Source: Pseudogymnoascus destructans (taxonomy: Eukaryota; Ascomycota; Leotiomycetes; Thelebolales; Thelebolaceae). Taken from it: a stretch of 64,000 nucleotides of DNA. Below are positions 53,831 to 64,000 of the stretch, piece after piece. The notes beneath the pieces are model-generated. The model worked only from the letters and a program-made list of their open reading frames with translations. It made no database searches and had not been told where the DNA came from. Numbering within the stretch: the stretch's first letter is position 1; the number at the start of each line of letters is the position of its first letter. Position numbers and translations under genes: made by a program. The DNA is taken from the NCBI RefSeq assembly GCF_001641265.1, contig NW_020167537.1, positions 682,001 through 746,000 on the forward strand, given 5' to 3'.

Positions 53831-55089
53831 ATGTCGACACTCACAAGGAGAGGCCTCAAGAACATCTTGGCCAAAAACGCAGACGACATCGTGATACTCT
53901 CCTCTCTACGAACATCCATAACCCGCTCTAACCGCGGTGCCTTCAAAGACGCATACCCCGAAGAATTACTCTCCGCTGTACTACGTGCTACCCTGGCCGC
54001 AAACCCGAATCTCGACCCCGCACTCATCAATGATGTTGCACGGCACAGTTCTCAGCGAACTCGGCGGCACCAAAGCCGGCCGCATGGCCATGAACGCCTC
54101 TGGGTACCCTTCTTCGACCAGTTTCTACCGTTAACCGCGCCTGTGCCTCCGGGCTGACGGCGATTACAACCGCTGCCAATGGTATACAGAGTGGGATGAC
54201 GGGTGTGGCCATTGGAGGGGGAATGGAAAGCATGACGAGGAACTATGGGAGCCGTGCCATCCCAGAGGATCTCTGGCCACAACTGCGAGAAACAGACCAA
54301 AAGGATGCAAAGGATTGTATTATGCCCATGGGCCTTACATCTGAGAACGTCGCAGAGCGATATGGTGTCAGTCGGGCTGACCAGGATGCGCTGGCAGTGG
54401 AATCCCATCGGCGGGCAGTGGCGGCGCAGGAAGCAGGGAAGTTTGACGGGCAGATTGTGCCTGTTACCACTCGCTTTTAAGAGGTGGATAAGCAGGGCAA
54501 CAAGATTGGAGAGGAACAGACGATTACGGTCACGAAGGATGGTGGGATCAGGGCGAATGCAAGCTTGGAGGGAATGGCGAAGCTGAAGCCAGCTTTCACA
54601 ACGGATGGCACGTTTACGGCAGGAAACTCGTCTCAAATCTCTGATGGTGCAGCTGCAACACTGATGATGCGCCGCTCTACGGCTACTGCTCTTGGGCTTT
54701 CTGGCTCCATCATAGGAAAGTGGGCTGGGAGCTCGATAGTCGGATGCAAACCCGATGAGATGGGCATTGGTCCGGCGATTGCTATCCCGAAGCTTCTTGC
54801 ACAAACGGGGCTGAATACCGACGACGTTGGGCTGTGGGAGATCAATGAGGCGTTTGCTAGCCAGGCAATTCATTGCGTGAGGGAGCTTGGTCTAGAGAAG
54901 AAGTACGAGGAAGGCAAGGTGAATCCGAATGGCGGAGCTATTGCACTGGGACACCCGCTCGGTGCTACTGGGGCGAGGATGGTGGCAGATTTGCTGCCGG
55001 AGATGCAGCGCCAGGGCTTGCAGACGGGAGTTGTGAGCATGTGCATTGGGACCGGGATGGGAATGGCCGGATTATTTGTTAGGGAGTAA
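53831..55089 (+). pseudogene. 3-ketoacyl-CoA thiolase with two frameshifts and an internal stop
   Basis: Read across three frames the protein would have about 420 residues, the normal length for a fungal peroxisomal-type thiolase. Frame 1 covers MSTLTRRGLKNILAKNADDI to NPNLDPALINDV. A loss of two bases near 54040 moves to GTVLSELGGTKAGRMAMNAS. Another near 54129 moves to TVNRACASGLTAI with the nucleophile Cys. GHPLGATGARM (His) and SMCIGTGMGMA (second Cys) are intact. At 54478 a TAA replaces the Gln codon expected in TTRFQEVD, a C-to-T change in CAA. The enzyme would perform the last step of beta-oxidation. As the sequence stands no full protein can be made; sequencing error could explain indels but less easily the TAA. 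Confidence 0.8.
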
Positions 55090-56672
55090 GTATGTAGTGC
55101 TACGTAGATGAGGCATATATTGTATTTAGACCCGAATTATTTGATCAAATATGAGGTTCATGATGCCAGTTGAGATCTGTCGGCTGGGTATAGGACGATT
55201 GCATTGTACGACAGTGGCGTCCCGTGTTTGTCTGCCGTGAAATGTTGTGCAGAGGGATGCAATACAAGGCTGAGCACAAATGCAGGACACCGATGCGCCG
55301 CCGTCGTCCCCTGCCGCCTCGGATGATCTTTGTCGCTTATTTTTGGTGGTGACATGGATGGGTTCTGCCATCAATCTTAGCGCGGGGGGAGCTATTAAGC
55401 CACCCATGACAACCTTGACTTCACATCGTTCACTATCCCAAACTGCAGCATTCACCCACCCGTCATCCTCCCTCTTAACCATTCTCGCCCAGGGCTCATT
55501 CCGGCAGACGTCTGGAGCTGTTGGTGGCATTTTTTGGTGACGACTTTGGGCCTGGCTCTATCGCGCCGTAAGTGATGGATCACATTTGGTGGATGGCATT
55601 GGAACAGCATGGCGTAGAAGAATCGGGCAGTGGCACAGCATTGTGTCCTTCACCTGCCCACCTGCCCTTCTGACTGACATCGGGCCTTTCGCTCGATGCT
55701 CTCCCAGTGAACATTCCAGAACGGCAATGTCGCACAAGTTGTCAATGTGTCATTCACTGACGATTTGTATTGTTTAGATTCCCTCGCCCCTGCCGAGCAA
55801 ATCAGCCAAAGATGGCCAGCAATTCGGAAGTATGTATTGTCTCAGCTGCCCCGTTTCTCCCTCTCTTGTCGCTTTCCAATGATCTTTGGTATTCCCTCTT
55901 AATTTCCTCTTTGGGCGCTTTGTGGCTTGATCCTTCAAGGGCGGGCATGATGCATCAAACCAGCCGCAGCATCGCCGTGTAGCAAGCTTGGGACGCGTCA
56001 ACCTTAATTTCCGTCTCCGCGCGTACCGCTTCCTCAGTCGCCTTTTGGGGCGGGATATGCGGCAGCTGGAGAGAGGTGGTAATCATATCATATCGCCTTC
56101 CGCTGCCGCCAATCTGACAAGTCTGGCGGCGGACCGAGTCACGCGAGTGCGACTTATGGTGTAGCCAATATGATCTTGGCCCTGATATCGTCTCTATTGG
56201 AAGTGTGTATCCAGCCACTTGTGCGTCGCATCGGCGACGGCTGGTGAGGCAGACCGCTGATTGACTTTCTGGGTAACGGTACGCCCATCATCTTTGCCGC
56301 GTTTGGAATGTCGATCCATAACTCTGCGGTGCTGTCTGTCCATCAAATTCCAATTGGGAACGGGGACCTGCCTCTTTTCACTCTGCAGCCGTCCAGGCCG
56401 AGTCACATATACCACCTGCAATACAGAACCCAAGGCTATCGATAAGACTGCTATTGTAAACGCGCACAGGGAAATAGCTCGATGCGAGGTTGTGTGTTGT
56501 CCAATATCCCGTTTGGTATTGTCGCGTTTGGCACCACCTCGTTTGACATCGCGTGGTGTCGCTGGGAAGCGTTGTGCTGTGGGAGCTGTCGTGGTAAAGT
56601 TGCCCGCGGACCACCCTCAGAAATTGATTTCACGGCGCAAACTTCCCAGCAGCTTTGTCAACATTGCCCACA
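55090..56672. other. Gene-free region
   Basis: 1.58 kb without a recognised gene. Overlapping frames on both strands at 55126-55540 (134 and 86 codons) have no homology. The 3' part is the upstream region of GTR2. Confidence 0.5.
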
Positions 56673-57966
56673 ATGAATCTCCTTCAAAGTGGTCTGAGGA
56701 AGACCAAGGGCGATAAACAGTATAATGGACCTCCTCGCCGTAGCGGCGCAAGATTTGTTAGTAAAGCATCACTGACCTTGCAAACTATCCATGAACAGAA
56801 TCGACTCAACCTCCAAAAACGCGATAATGGAAAGGGGAGCATCAAAATACCTGATCCGGCGCCTGGCCCTGCCGCGAAGGGAAAGCCAAGATTATTGTTG
56901 ATGGGCCAAAGGAGGTGAATATAATGATCTATAAAAAACTGCTTTAAATCCTAATTTATCATAGGAGTGGGAAATCTTCCATATCAAGTGTCGTCTTTCA
57001 CAAGATGCCGCCCAATGAGACACTCTTTCTCGAATCAACGGCCCGGATACACAAAGACTCGATGCAGTATGACACCCGTCTGAGACAAAGAATTCCTCAC
57101 TAATACTCCCCAGCTCCTTCATGGACTTCCAAGTCTGGGACTTCCCCGGGCAACTGGAATTCATGGACCCCTCCTTTGACGCCGACGCCATCTTCGGCGA
57201 GATCGGCGCGCTGATCTGGGTCATCGACGCGCAAGACGACTACCTGGAAGCCATCTCCCGGCTCAACATCACCATCATGAACCTCGCGCAATCCTACCCC
57301 GCCATCAACATCGAGGTCTTCATCCACAAAGTCGACGGCCTGAGCGACGACTACAAATTCGACCTCCAACGCGACATCATCCAGCGGATCCAGGACGAGC
57401 TGTGCGACCACGGCTTCGATAACGCCCCCATCACCTTCCACCTCACCTCCATCTACAACCACAGCATCTTCGAGGCCTTCAGCAAGGTCATCCAGAAACT
57501 CATCCCGCACCTCCCCACCCTCGAGGCCCTCCTAAACGAGCTCTGTCGCTCCTGCCGCTTCGAGAAGGTATACCTCTTCGACGTCCTCTCCAAGATCTAC
57601 GTCGCCACCGACTCCTCCCCGCTCGACATGAGTAGTTACGAGATCTGCTCCGATTACATCGACGTCATCGTCGACATCTCCGAGATCTACGGCTGGGAGC
57701 GGCCCGCGGCGTATCTAGAGCAGCTGGAGGGACCGCCGTGGAATCGGTCGCTGGAGGACCAGATGGGTTGTCGCGATGCCGAGAGCGCGATTGTGCTGAA
57801 GGATATGAAGAGGCCGATTATGTTGAGGGAGGTGAATAAGTACCTTGCGCTCGTGGCGGTGATGAAGGAGGGGAGCTATGAGCGCATGCCGCTTGTGACG
57901 ATGAATGTCGAGACTGTGGTGGCGGGCTTGTTGGAGGTGTTTGAGGTTACGGGGGCGAGGCGGTAG
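56673..57966 (+). CDS. GTR2: Rag-family GTPase GTR2 (RagC/D)
   Basis: Exons 56673-56914, 56965-57066 and 57114-57966 encode 398 residues. The P-loop MGQRRSGKSS is assembled across intron 1; then FLESTARIHKDSM, FMDFQVWDFPGQL (G3), VFIHKVDGL (G4) and the Rag C-terminal roadblock-like domain (FEKVYLFDVLSKIYVATDSS, SYEICSDYIDVIVDISEIY). With GTR1 it signals amino-acid sufficiency to TORC1 on the vacuole. The N-terminus is longer than usual by about 45 residues; a 42-nt stretch with GTTAGT, CTGAC and ACAG (about 56757-56798) could be a further, 3n-long intron. Base composition changes sharply to GC-rich codons in exon 3. Confidence 0.92.
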
Positions 57967-58777
57967 GTGGGTCGTGTCGAGCGTTGGGGGTGGGGTTGGG
58001 GGAGGTGGTTTTCGAAATTCAAAAGTTCGAGGGCGACAGGCGTTCTGGGTCTGGATCGTGTGCATTAGTTTCTCTCTTAATCAGATTTCAAATAAAAGCA
58101 CAGATAAATGTGACCATATCACCACAACATTCACTCACACACTGCCATGCATCAGAAGAGGCGTATACATGCAACAAGTTCTATTCTCATTAAACATTTT
58201 CCACTAACGTAGGGTGTATAGCGAATGTCACACTCCGATGCAGGCACGCACCAAATCTCATGGTAATTCTACTACAACCCCTTAAATTAAGTGAAACTAC
58301 TCGGAATCCTCGTCCTCAGGCACCTCTTCTATGATCCCACAAGTGCGCATATTATATCTAGTCTCTCCACAGTTGCCGTAGCGCCGTGCGCGTGTTTCTT
58401 CCCTTGGCTTCCGACTACCCCCTCCTTACCTTTGTTTCTTGTTCTACCTGCTATATAACATTTCTCTCGTCCTGTAGATCCTATGCTTCTTGTTAACTAA
58501 GTGATCCTCCTTGCTATAGCCGTGTTTTCTTAGTTCTCTAGCGCTTGCTTAATACTTCGTTTACCTGTTAAGAGGTCTTAGTTCTCTGCCTTTAACAAAG
58601 CTAAATGGTACATTATTTATAATACGCCCTTTGTAAACTAGTCTATAGCTACATAGATTGAGGTTAGAGAGCTATTTTGATGATATGTAATTTAGTGTTT
58701 AATGAAAGTTAACTATGATGTTGCTTTAGTTAGGTTATTTAGTGTTTAAGAAACCTAAGGTTATGTAGTACAGTACA
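57967..58777. other. Transition to AT-rich repeat-derived sequence
   Basis: From about 58250 the composition becomes AT-rich with many short stop-laden frames, typical of decayed transposon DNA. No gene is seen. Confidence 0.5.
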
Positions 58778-59804
58778 TGGTGGAAGATGACACCATCGAG
58801 AGGTCTTGCAACTTGTGCACAACCAGGATTAAAGAAGGAGAAAGCACGAATCTCTTTAGTCCTCTGTGCTAATGCAACTGGAAATGATCGACTTGATGTC
58901 TGGATTATTGGCAAAGCAAAGACTCCACGAGCTCTTAAGAATATCAATGTTGCAACTATGGGAGCGCAATGGAGATGGAATAAGAAAGCATGGATGAATA
59001 CAACAGTGATGGTTGAATGGCTTCAAGCTTTCTATTTACATATTGGAAGTACAAGGCGAGTCTTATTAACAATGGACAACTTCTCAGCATATTACACAGC
59101 GTTGGAATTAGCACCTCCACCTGCAAATATACAATTTTGCTGGCTGCCTGCAAATTCAACAAGTCGATTCCAGCCTTTGGATCAAGGAATTATTCAGTCA
59201 TTTAAGGCTAATTATCGTCGACAATGGCTGTCTTATATGCTAGAATGCTTTGAGGCAAATCAAGACCCTCTTAAGTCAATGAATATACACCTTGCAATTC
59301 GCTGGATTGTATGAAGCTGGAACCACTTCCTTACAAATACAACTATATACAACTGTTTTCGCAAGTCAACTCTTGTCACTTCTCCAATCTCTCTTCCTAC
59401 ACCGCTTAATCCACCAAACATATCAGCTCTCTATGATCAGGTAGCAAGGGCTGGGAATATACATGATGCAATGGCAATTTCAAACTTCCTAAATCCAGAA
59501 GAGGAGGTTGAAGTAGAAGAAGAGGGTGAAGCAAACCAAGAACAAGTCTTGCAAGACTTGATAGCAGAACATTTAGGTGTATCTCAAACACAAGATGACG
59601 ACGAAGAAGAAGGGCAGCTTGAAGAGCCTGTCTACTCTATACAAGAAGCTCGGAAGGCTAATGCAGGTTCTTATTAAATTTACTGAAGGTAGTGCTGAGC
59701 TCCAAACAGCTCATTTAAGAGCAATTGAGCATCTGGAGCATGAATTGGAGGCATTAGACCAGAATAGGCATGTTCAAAGTAATTTAGATGGATGGCTTAC
59801 ATAA
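58778..59804 (+). pseudogene. Pogo/Fot1-like transposase, C-terminal half
   Basis: The plus strand reads WKMTPSRGLATC, then KKEKARISLVLCANATGND, a catalytic Asp in LLTMDNFSAYYT, and the third acidic site in SRFQPLDQGIIQSFKANY, as in DDE_1 transposases of the pogo/Tc1-mariner superfamily. The first catalytic Asp, which lies just before WKM in such proteins, is absent. There is an in-frame TGA at 59312-59314 (before SWNHF) where CGA would fit, and a frameshift near 59655. The tail is acidic then helical (AIEHLEHELEALDQ). Inactive remnant. Confidence 0.8.
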
Positions 59805-59825
59805 GCTCCAATAATACGATTTATT

Positions 59826-59850
59826 CGATAGAACGATAATATTTAGTGGC
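59826..59850 (+). repeat. Candidate terminal inverted repeat, left copy
   Basis: TCGATAGAACGATAATATTT reads similarly to the reverse complement of 60482-60507 (CGATAGTGCGATATTTTTTA core). It directly abuts the C-terminal half on one side and lies 11 bp from the N-terminal half on the other. Confidence 0.4.
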
Positions 59851-59860
59851 ACCAATTCAT

Positions 59861-60379
59861 ATATATATCTTTTTCTTGAAACTCCCCTGCTAATGTCCGC
59901 AAAGTCTTCATCTCTTCTTCTGCTGTTGTAGGAACAGATCCTCCTTCGCCGTGTTGTGTGTACTCTTTGATATTATGTTGTTTCTTGAATTTCTGCATCC
60001 ATCCGTTGCTGTATTCAGGGCAAGGTTGGCTAGCGTATTGAGGTAATTGCTGCCAAATCTGCTGAGCTTTCTGTCAAAGCAGTTCTCCACTTGTCACCCC
60101 TCCTTTCTCTTCGATGTGATGCTGCCAAAGAATCAAGATCTTCTCAAGATCTGGCCACTGCCCAAGTCGAAGGCGTGCACGATTGCTGTCTTTGATATTA
60201 TCGAGGCTGTCGAAGTGTGTCGAAAGAGACTCGGAGACACTAGATTGGCTGATCTTATGGTTGTACTGCTGCTGGAACCACTCGATACACGCTTTTTGGG
60301 ACGGTCGTGGGTGTTGTTTATGTGCCCAAGCCCGTAAAGCACGTCGCTGTTCAAGGAGTATCTGCTGTTTGCGTGCCAT
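59861..60379 (-). pseudogene. Pogo/Fot1-like transposase, N-terminal half (opposite strand)
   Basis: The minus strand starts MARKQQILLEQRRALRAWAH and has the helix-turn-helix pair of pogo-like transposases (HPRPSQKACIEWFQQQY, then a CENP-B-type region up to WMQKFKKQHNIKEYTQHGEG). A TGA at about 60074-60076 interrupts after SGELL. The match ends exactly at EFQEKDIY, the point where intact proteins continue with the first catalytic Asp and then the sequence found as the C-terminal half on the other strand. Confidence 0.75.
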
Positions 60380-60481
60380 ATTCAATAGCTGTAATGACGA
60401 AACGGTATATGATAATACAATAGTTAATGAAATTGTTAGGATACCATGAATATCGTATTTTGTGTGGTATTTGAATCTGTT

Positions 60482-60507
60482 CCTAAAAAAATATCGCACT
60501 ATCGAGG
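60482..60507 (-). repeat. Candidate terminal inverted repeat, right copy
   Basis: Plus-strand CCTAAAAAAATATCGCACTA with TCGAGG following; its complement resembles 59826-59850. It lies about 105 bp upstream of the N-terminal half, where an element end is expected. Confidence 0.4.
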
Positions 60508-60990
60508 ATATTGGCCTATTGAATATCATACTAAGGAGGTTATACTGTACTTAGGTAGGAGCTTAGGGGTGTTAGTGTCTTTAACCTAAGATTAAGCGTA
60601 GATATCACACTCTCTAGATTAAATAGAAGAAGTCCTATACCTTAAAAGCTTCCTTAAATGTTACTTTCTGTTATTATAAAATTATGCAAGATTGTGGTGT
60701 CGGAGCTGCTGTTTTCGGCTGGCGTTGGTTGCTGCTTTACGCAGCCTCGAACACCAGGATTTCATCACGTGACTTTCTTGGCGATCGGCCAGTGGATAAT
60801 TTTCAGACCGAATGCACCGTACCTGAACTCCAAAGCCCAAAACCCGTTGTCCTGTCTCCGATTATATGCCGTCTATATATATCCCCCAGCTCTCCCATGC
60901 AAGCCGTCACGTCTTTCAAACACAGCACTCTACTCCTCTGCACCTGTCACCCCCCCGAGACGACGGTGTGGCTAAAATCATACCCTCTCA
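60508..60990. other. Spacer between transposon remnants
   Basis: AT-rich up to 60680, then GC-richer sequence with a TCACGTGA word at about 60767-60774. The long plus-strand frame 60684-61070 has no homology. Confidence 0.4.
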
Positions 60991-62778
60991 AAGCGGAACA
61001 AGCTCGTCGTCGTCATGGTCTTCAGAAGGAACGCACCCATCGACCCACGTCTACTTCAACGCCTTCATAATCGTGTCGAACATCGCCAACCAAAACTAAA
61101 GACCAAACGCCCAGCTGGATACTACAAAAGCCTTAAAGACAAGCATGATGACCCAACGCCGTTATTAAAAATAAATATGCCCCTGCCACCATAGACAATC
61201 TTGAGGGTATTAGAGGCAAGTTTAAAAGGCAAGGGAACAATATCCCCAAATCGAGACGTTGGAGTGGCTACAGGTACTAACTCTTGTTAGGTTCTGTCAT
61301 GATCAGCATTTGGGGGACTGGCGTTCTGTGATTCGGGACTGCTCTAGAGGGACTACAATATCGTTCATCCAGCATATGTACGATGAAGACCGGTTGAAGA
61401 CGAGGGGTGCGATGTCACAATACAGAGCACAGTTTGGTATGCTATACAACAAAGAGAATGGCCGTCTCATGGATAGTAATGATAGAAAGGAGGTCCTAAA
61501 GGTATGCTGCTTTCTGTTCATCACTACTTAATCTAAAATTGCTAATATCAGTAGTTTATAGACACGCTCGGGCTAGACAGAACAGTGAAGTCGAAGCCTG
61601 TCTTTGTAAGGACACAGGGCACCCAGCTCACAGTAATAGCATATGAGAGTGCGAGTCGGAGGCTAAACGGATGCTATCCTATAGGTCTACTGCGAAGGAT
61701 ACAAAAAAGATGAAGGGGGAACCCCGTGAGTCGATTGTCTCAAGTACCTGAAAACCATCCGACTCAGTTCCGACTCGGTTAGCCCACCCAAATGATCACA
61801 CGTGACCCCGCAGCTACCCAGAGTCTACTACTTAGAATGAGAGACAAGAAGGCATCCTTACAGTGGAAGGGGACGCTAGACTCTTTGATGCGCTCTGCTA
61901 TGAGGATGTCCGCCTACTGGTCGTACACAGTCCCAACAATAGCGAGCGGGATGTGCTCGCTATGGAGGTCAAATTGTCTCATCATAAAGGACACAATAAG
62001 CACCCCAAACTGTGAGTTGACCGACCGCTTTAGACATACCACCTAATATCAAACTAACAGACATTTACAGAACGATATTTTTCTTTACTGAGTCGACGAC
62101 CCGATTTTCTGTGCCATCACTCACTTCGTATCCCTTGCACTCGCAGATGACGCATTCGAGGCGCCGAGCCTAACTACTCCCAAACATGTCTTTGAGCACA
62201 AGATACGTGGTCCAGTCAATTGCACTAAGCTACACTGGAAGGAGGAAATGCTCAAGACACCAATATTCTGCTGAGATGATTCGGAGGCGGCCCTTCCATA
62301 GAATCAGCTTCATGATTCCCTTAACTGCCTTGGGAAGATAGCAGGCATCAAGGATTCTAACTAGCTACTGCTTTCAACGTGGGACAGCCAATGTCGTTGA
62401 TCGTAAGTTGTTTATGGGAGCTTGAGAAGGAGATCACTCTTGCTAATATAGAATTTTTGTTACCTAGATGCCGCTACCGATGCTGTTCGGGACAATGAGA
62501 AAGTGCAGTTTGACGTTCAGTCTGCTGGCCTCGGGCGTCCATCTGTAGATGGCATCCTTCGTATGCTGATGCATATGAGTCTCATGTGCGATCCTCGCGC
62601 ACCTGTTCACATCCCTGACGAGGTCCTGGCTGCGCTTCCTCCTGATCCTATTATCACTGCACTTGAGCTAGAGCAAGAACAATTGAAAGCTGGGGCATAC
62701 AGAATTTGGGGGACGAGCATCGAGGCAGAAGTTTGGCGACTTACTGTAATGGTGGGTGCACCAGATGTGAGAATCTAG
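60991..62778 (+). pseudogene. DUF3435 tyrosine-recombinase relic (Starship captain family)
   Basis: Collinear blocks of a DUF3435 protein lie on the plus strand. A basic lead from about 61015 and NLEGIRGKFKR come first. GDWRSVIRDCSRGTTISFIQ, AQFGMLYNKENGRLMDSNDR and EVLK follow at 61259-61501, then a plausible intron (GTATGC to TTTATAG) and LGLDRTVKSKP. ALCYEDVRLLVVHSP and DVLAMEVKLSHHKG lie at 61885-62010. DPIFCAITHFVSLALADDAF lies at 62104-62170, KLHWKEEMLKTPIF at 62230-62270, and the Arg box CFQRGTAN at 62370-62390. After an intron at 62403-62467 come DAVRD, FDVQSAGLGRPSVDGILRML and HMSLMCDPRAPVHIPDEVL. Stops occur near 62088 and 62273, and the stretch between DAVRD and FDVQSA, where the second His region lies, is missing. 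DUF3435 proteins are the captains that mobilise Starship giant transposons. Confidence 0.7.
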
Positions 62779-63645
62779 CCACCCAAGGAAGGGATGAATT
62801 TACTAAGACAACACACTGTCTTAGAAAACAGAGCCAAAGGGTCGTAGCTTAGACTATTTCCACAATGCAGCAATCAGGTGTGTGATGTAGTGAAGTGGTT
62901 CAGACAAGTTGCAACAAATGTTGAGTCTGGGAACTAAGGGGTAAGTCAGAGGTTAACACCTCACTGACTTTTCAGAAACAAGGAGTAACAAGATGAATGC
63001 TTGGAAGCTTGGAAAAGACGTGGAAGTATGTGATAGTCGATTTACTGTATTGTCTGCTTGCCCTTTCTTAAGGAAAGGGCAATCCTATTTATGCTAAAGG
63101 AGTGTAGTTCTCTCATTTTCCAAGACTTTCCATGACTTACCAGGCTTGGTAACTGTAGTCGACGTAAGAGAATCCCATAGAACCATCTCCTAGGTTCCTA
63201 GCCTATAGGAAGTGAAAGGAGGTTCAAGGTCAGAGTACCCCTATAGACAGATTATGTCATAACTTAACCAATCTTATGGGTAACTAAGGAGCGATGATGT
63301 GTAATGAATCATAGAGGGTTGTAGAAGCTTTTGGACCTATCGTTTATGCTCCTAGGCCTCTAGTTGATAGAGATATGTCATGTGTAGTATTAGCCCAGTA
63401 ACTAAGGAGTGATGTCATGTAATGAATCATAGAGGGTTGTAGAGATATGCTATGTGGTCATTGTAACGCTGACTTCTAAACGATAGAAGACACAGAGGTT
63501 CTCTTGCGTAAAGGTTTACTTATCAGAGGAGGCAGGGGATCAGACACAAAGGCTTCAAGTAACACGTTACTAGTATATAACAAATACTGTATTGAGTTGA
63601 GCACGAAGCTCCTATCTAAGGAAATACAATCTACTTATATAGTGG
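62779..63645. other. Non-coding repeat-bearing region
   Basis: No gene seen. A 45-bp element (TAACTAAGGAGYGATG, then AATGAATCATAGAGGGTTGT) is present at 63281-63325 and 63399-63443. Confidence 0.6.
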
Positions 63646-63648
63646 CGT

Positions 63649-63822
63649 CGTGCCTAGTGGACTCTTGGGAACTCACTCGAGTCCTCGGAGTCCTGGACTC
63701 TTAGGATTCTTCTCATCATCCTGCGAGTCCGTCACGTGCCTAGTGGACTCCTGGGAACTCACTCGAGTCCTCAGAGTCCTGGACTCTTAGGACTCTTCTC
63801 ATCATCCTGCGAGTCCGTCACG
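63649..63822. repeat. 86-bp tandem duplication
   Basis: Two copies, offset exactly 86 bp, each starting GTGCCTAGTGGACTC and ending GCGAGTCCGTCACGTG, with about four single-base differences, most of them C/T. Each copy is itself rich in GAGTCC/GACTCY words. The CACGTG at the unit border recurs. Confidence 0.9.
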
Positions 63823-64000
63823 TGATACTTTCGGAACTACTATTCCCCGCTGCCCCTCCAGGTACCAGGGCCGGTCTCATGCGACCTCCCTCCTTCCTGT
63901 CCTGTAGTTGGCCAGCCTTCTTGTTCCGTCGTAACACTCGCTCCCTTCCCCTGGGCATTCGTCTCGAATCCTATAAGTACGTCCATGCCCCCGGGACTCT

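Noticed and set aside
55126..55540. Overlapping frames on both strands after the thiolase.
   Set aside because: No homology and neither has supporting context.
60684..61070. 128-codon plus-strand frame before the recombinase relic.
   Set aside because: No homology and out of frame with the DUF3435 blocks; probably chance.

Overview
The window is nuclear DNA of a filamentous ascomycete (Pezizomycotina). The genes carry short introns of about 48-130 nt, mostly with GT..AG ends and CTAAC/CTGAC-like branch sites. Intergenic spaces are short and rich in microsatellites, many gene pairs share a divergent promoter, and the protein families are typical of this group (fungal copper-metallothionein type, fungal epoxide hydrolase, DUF2458, DUF3435, pogo/Fot1-like transposase). 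The class cannot be fixed from the sequence alone. No rRNA, tRNA or CRISPR was recognised.

Layout. 1-2.6 kb: tandem-repeat desert. 2.6-13 kb: FYVE protein, DUF2458 protein, COX14-like protein, ARL3/ARFRP1 GTPase, a fatty-acid elongase with an apparent frameshift, a MIF/tautomerase-like protein and a four-pass membrane protein. 13.7-15 kb: a degraded accessory patch in which the two ends of a beta-lactamase-like gene lie on opposite strands beside a broken LysM gene. 15.3-20.8 kb: polytopic membrane protein, 2-hydroxyacid dehydrogenase, SGNH/GDSL hydrolase, xanthine phosphoribosyltransferase. 21.4-23.4 kb: two tiny, divergent, Cys-rich metallothionein genes, each with one intron that splits a Cys codon. 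24-36 kb: UBC6, SAM50, EBP-family protein, WDR8, MoaA and MoaC (first step of molybdenum cofactor synthesis, here as two neighbouring reading frames), an acidic hypothetical protein, an RRM-like protein. 36.2-38.8 kb: gene-poor. 38.8-57.9 kb: epoxide hydrolase, mucin-like single-pass protein, NDUFAF7, CDK11-like kinase, DUF7137-like surface protein, a nuclear-type hypothetical, DAHP synthase (apparent frameshift), a Cys-rich membrane protein hidden antisense to an open frame, mitochondrial ribosomal protein mL50, a thiolase with three disablements, and the Rag GTPase GTR2. 58-64 kb: AT-rich repeat-derived end with two halves of a pogo-like transposase on opposite strands, a decayed DUF3435 tyrosine recombinase (the Starship captain family) and long direct repeats.

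The conserved core is housekeeping: mitochondrial biogenesis (SAM50, NDUFAF7, mL50, COX14-like), ER and lipid functions (UBC6, elongase, EBP), signalling (GTR2, CDK11, FYVE, ARL3), and cofactor or amino-acid synthesis (MoaA/MoaC, DAHP synthase). Against this, four clusters of damage stand out: the beta-lactamase/LysM patch, the thiolase, the single frameshifts in elongase and DAHP synthase, and the transposon-rich right end. The strongest leads are the metallothionein pair, the MOCS1-like MoaA/MoaC arrangement with a splice donor placed exactly on the terminal Gly-Gly codons, the two loci with halves on opposite strands, and the Starship-type recombinase relic at the right edge.
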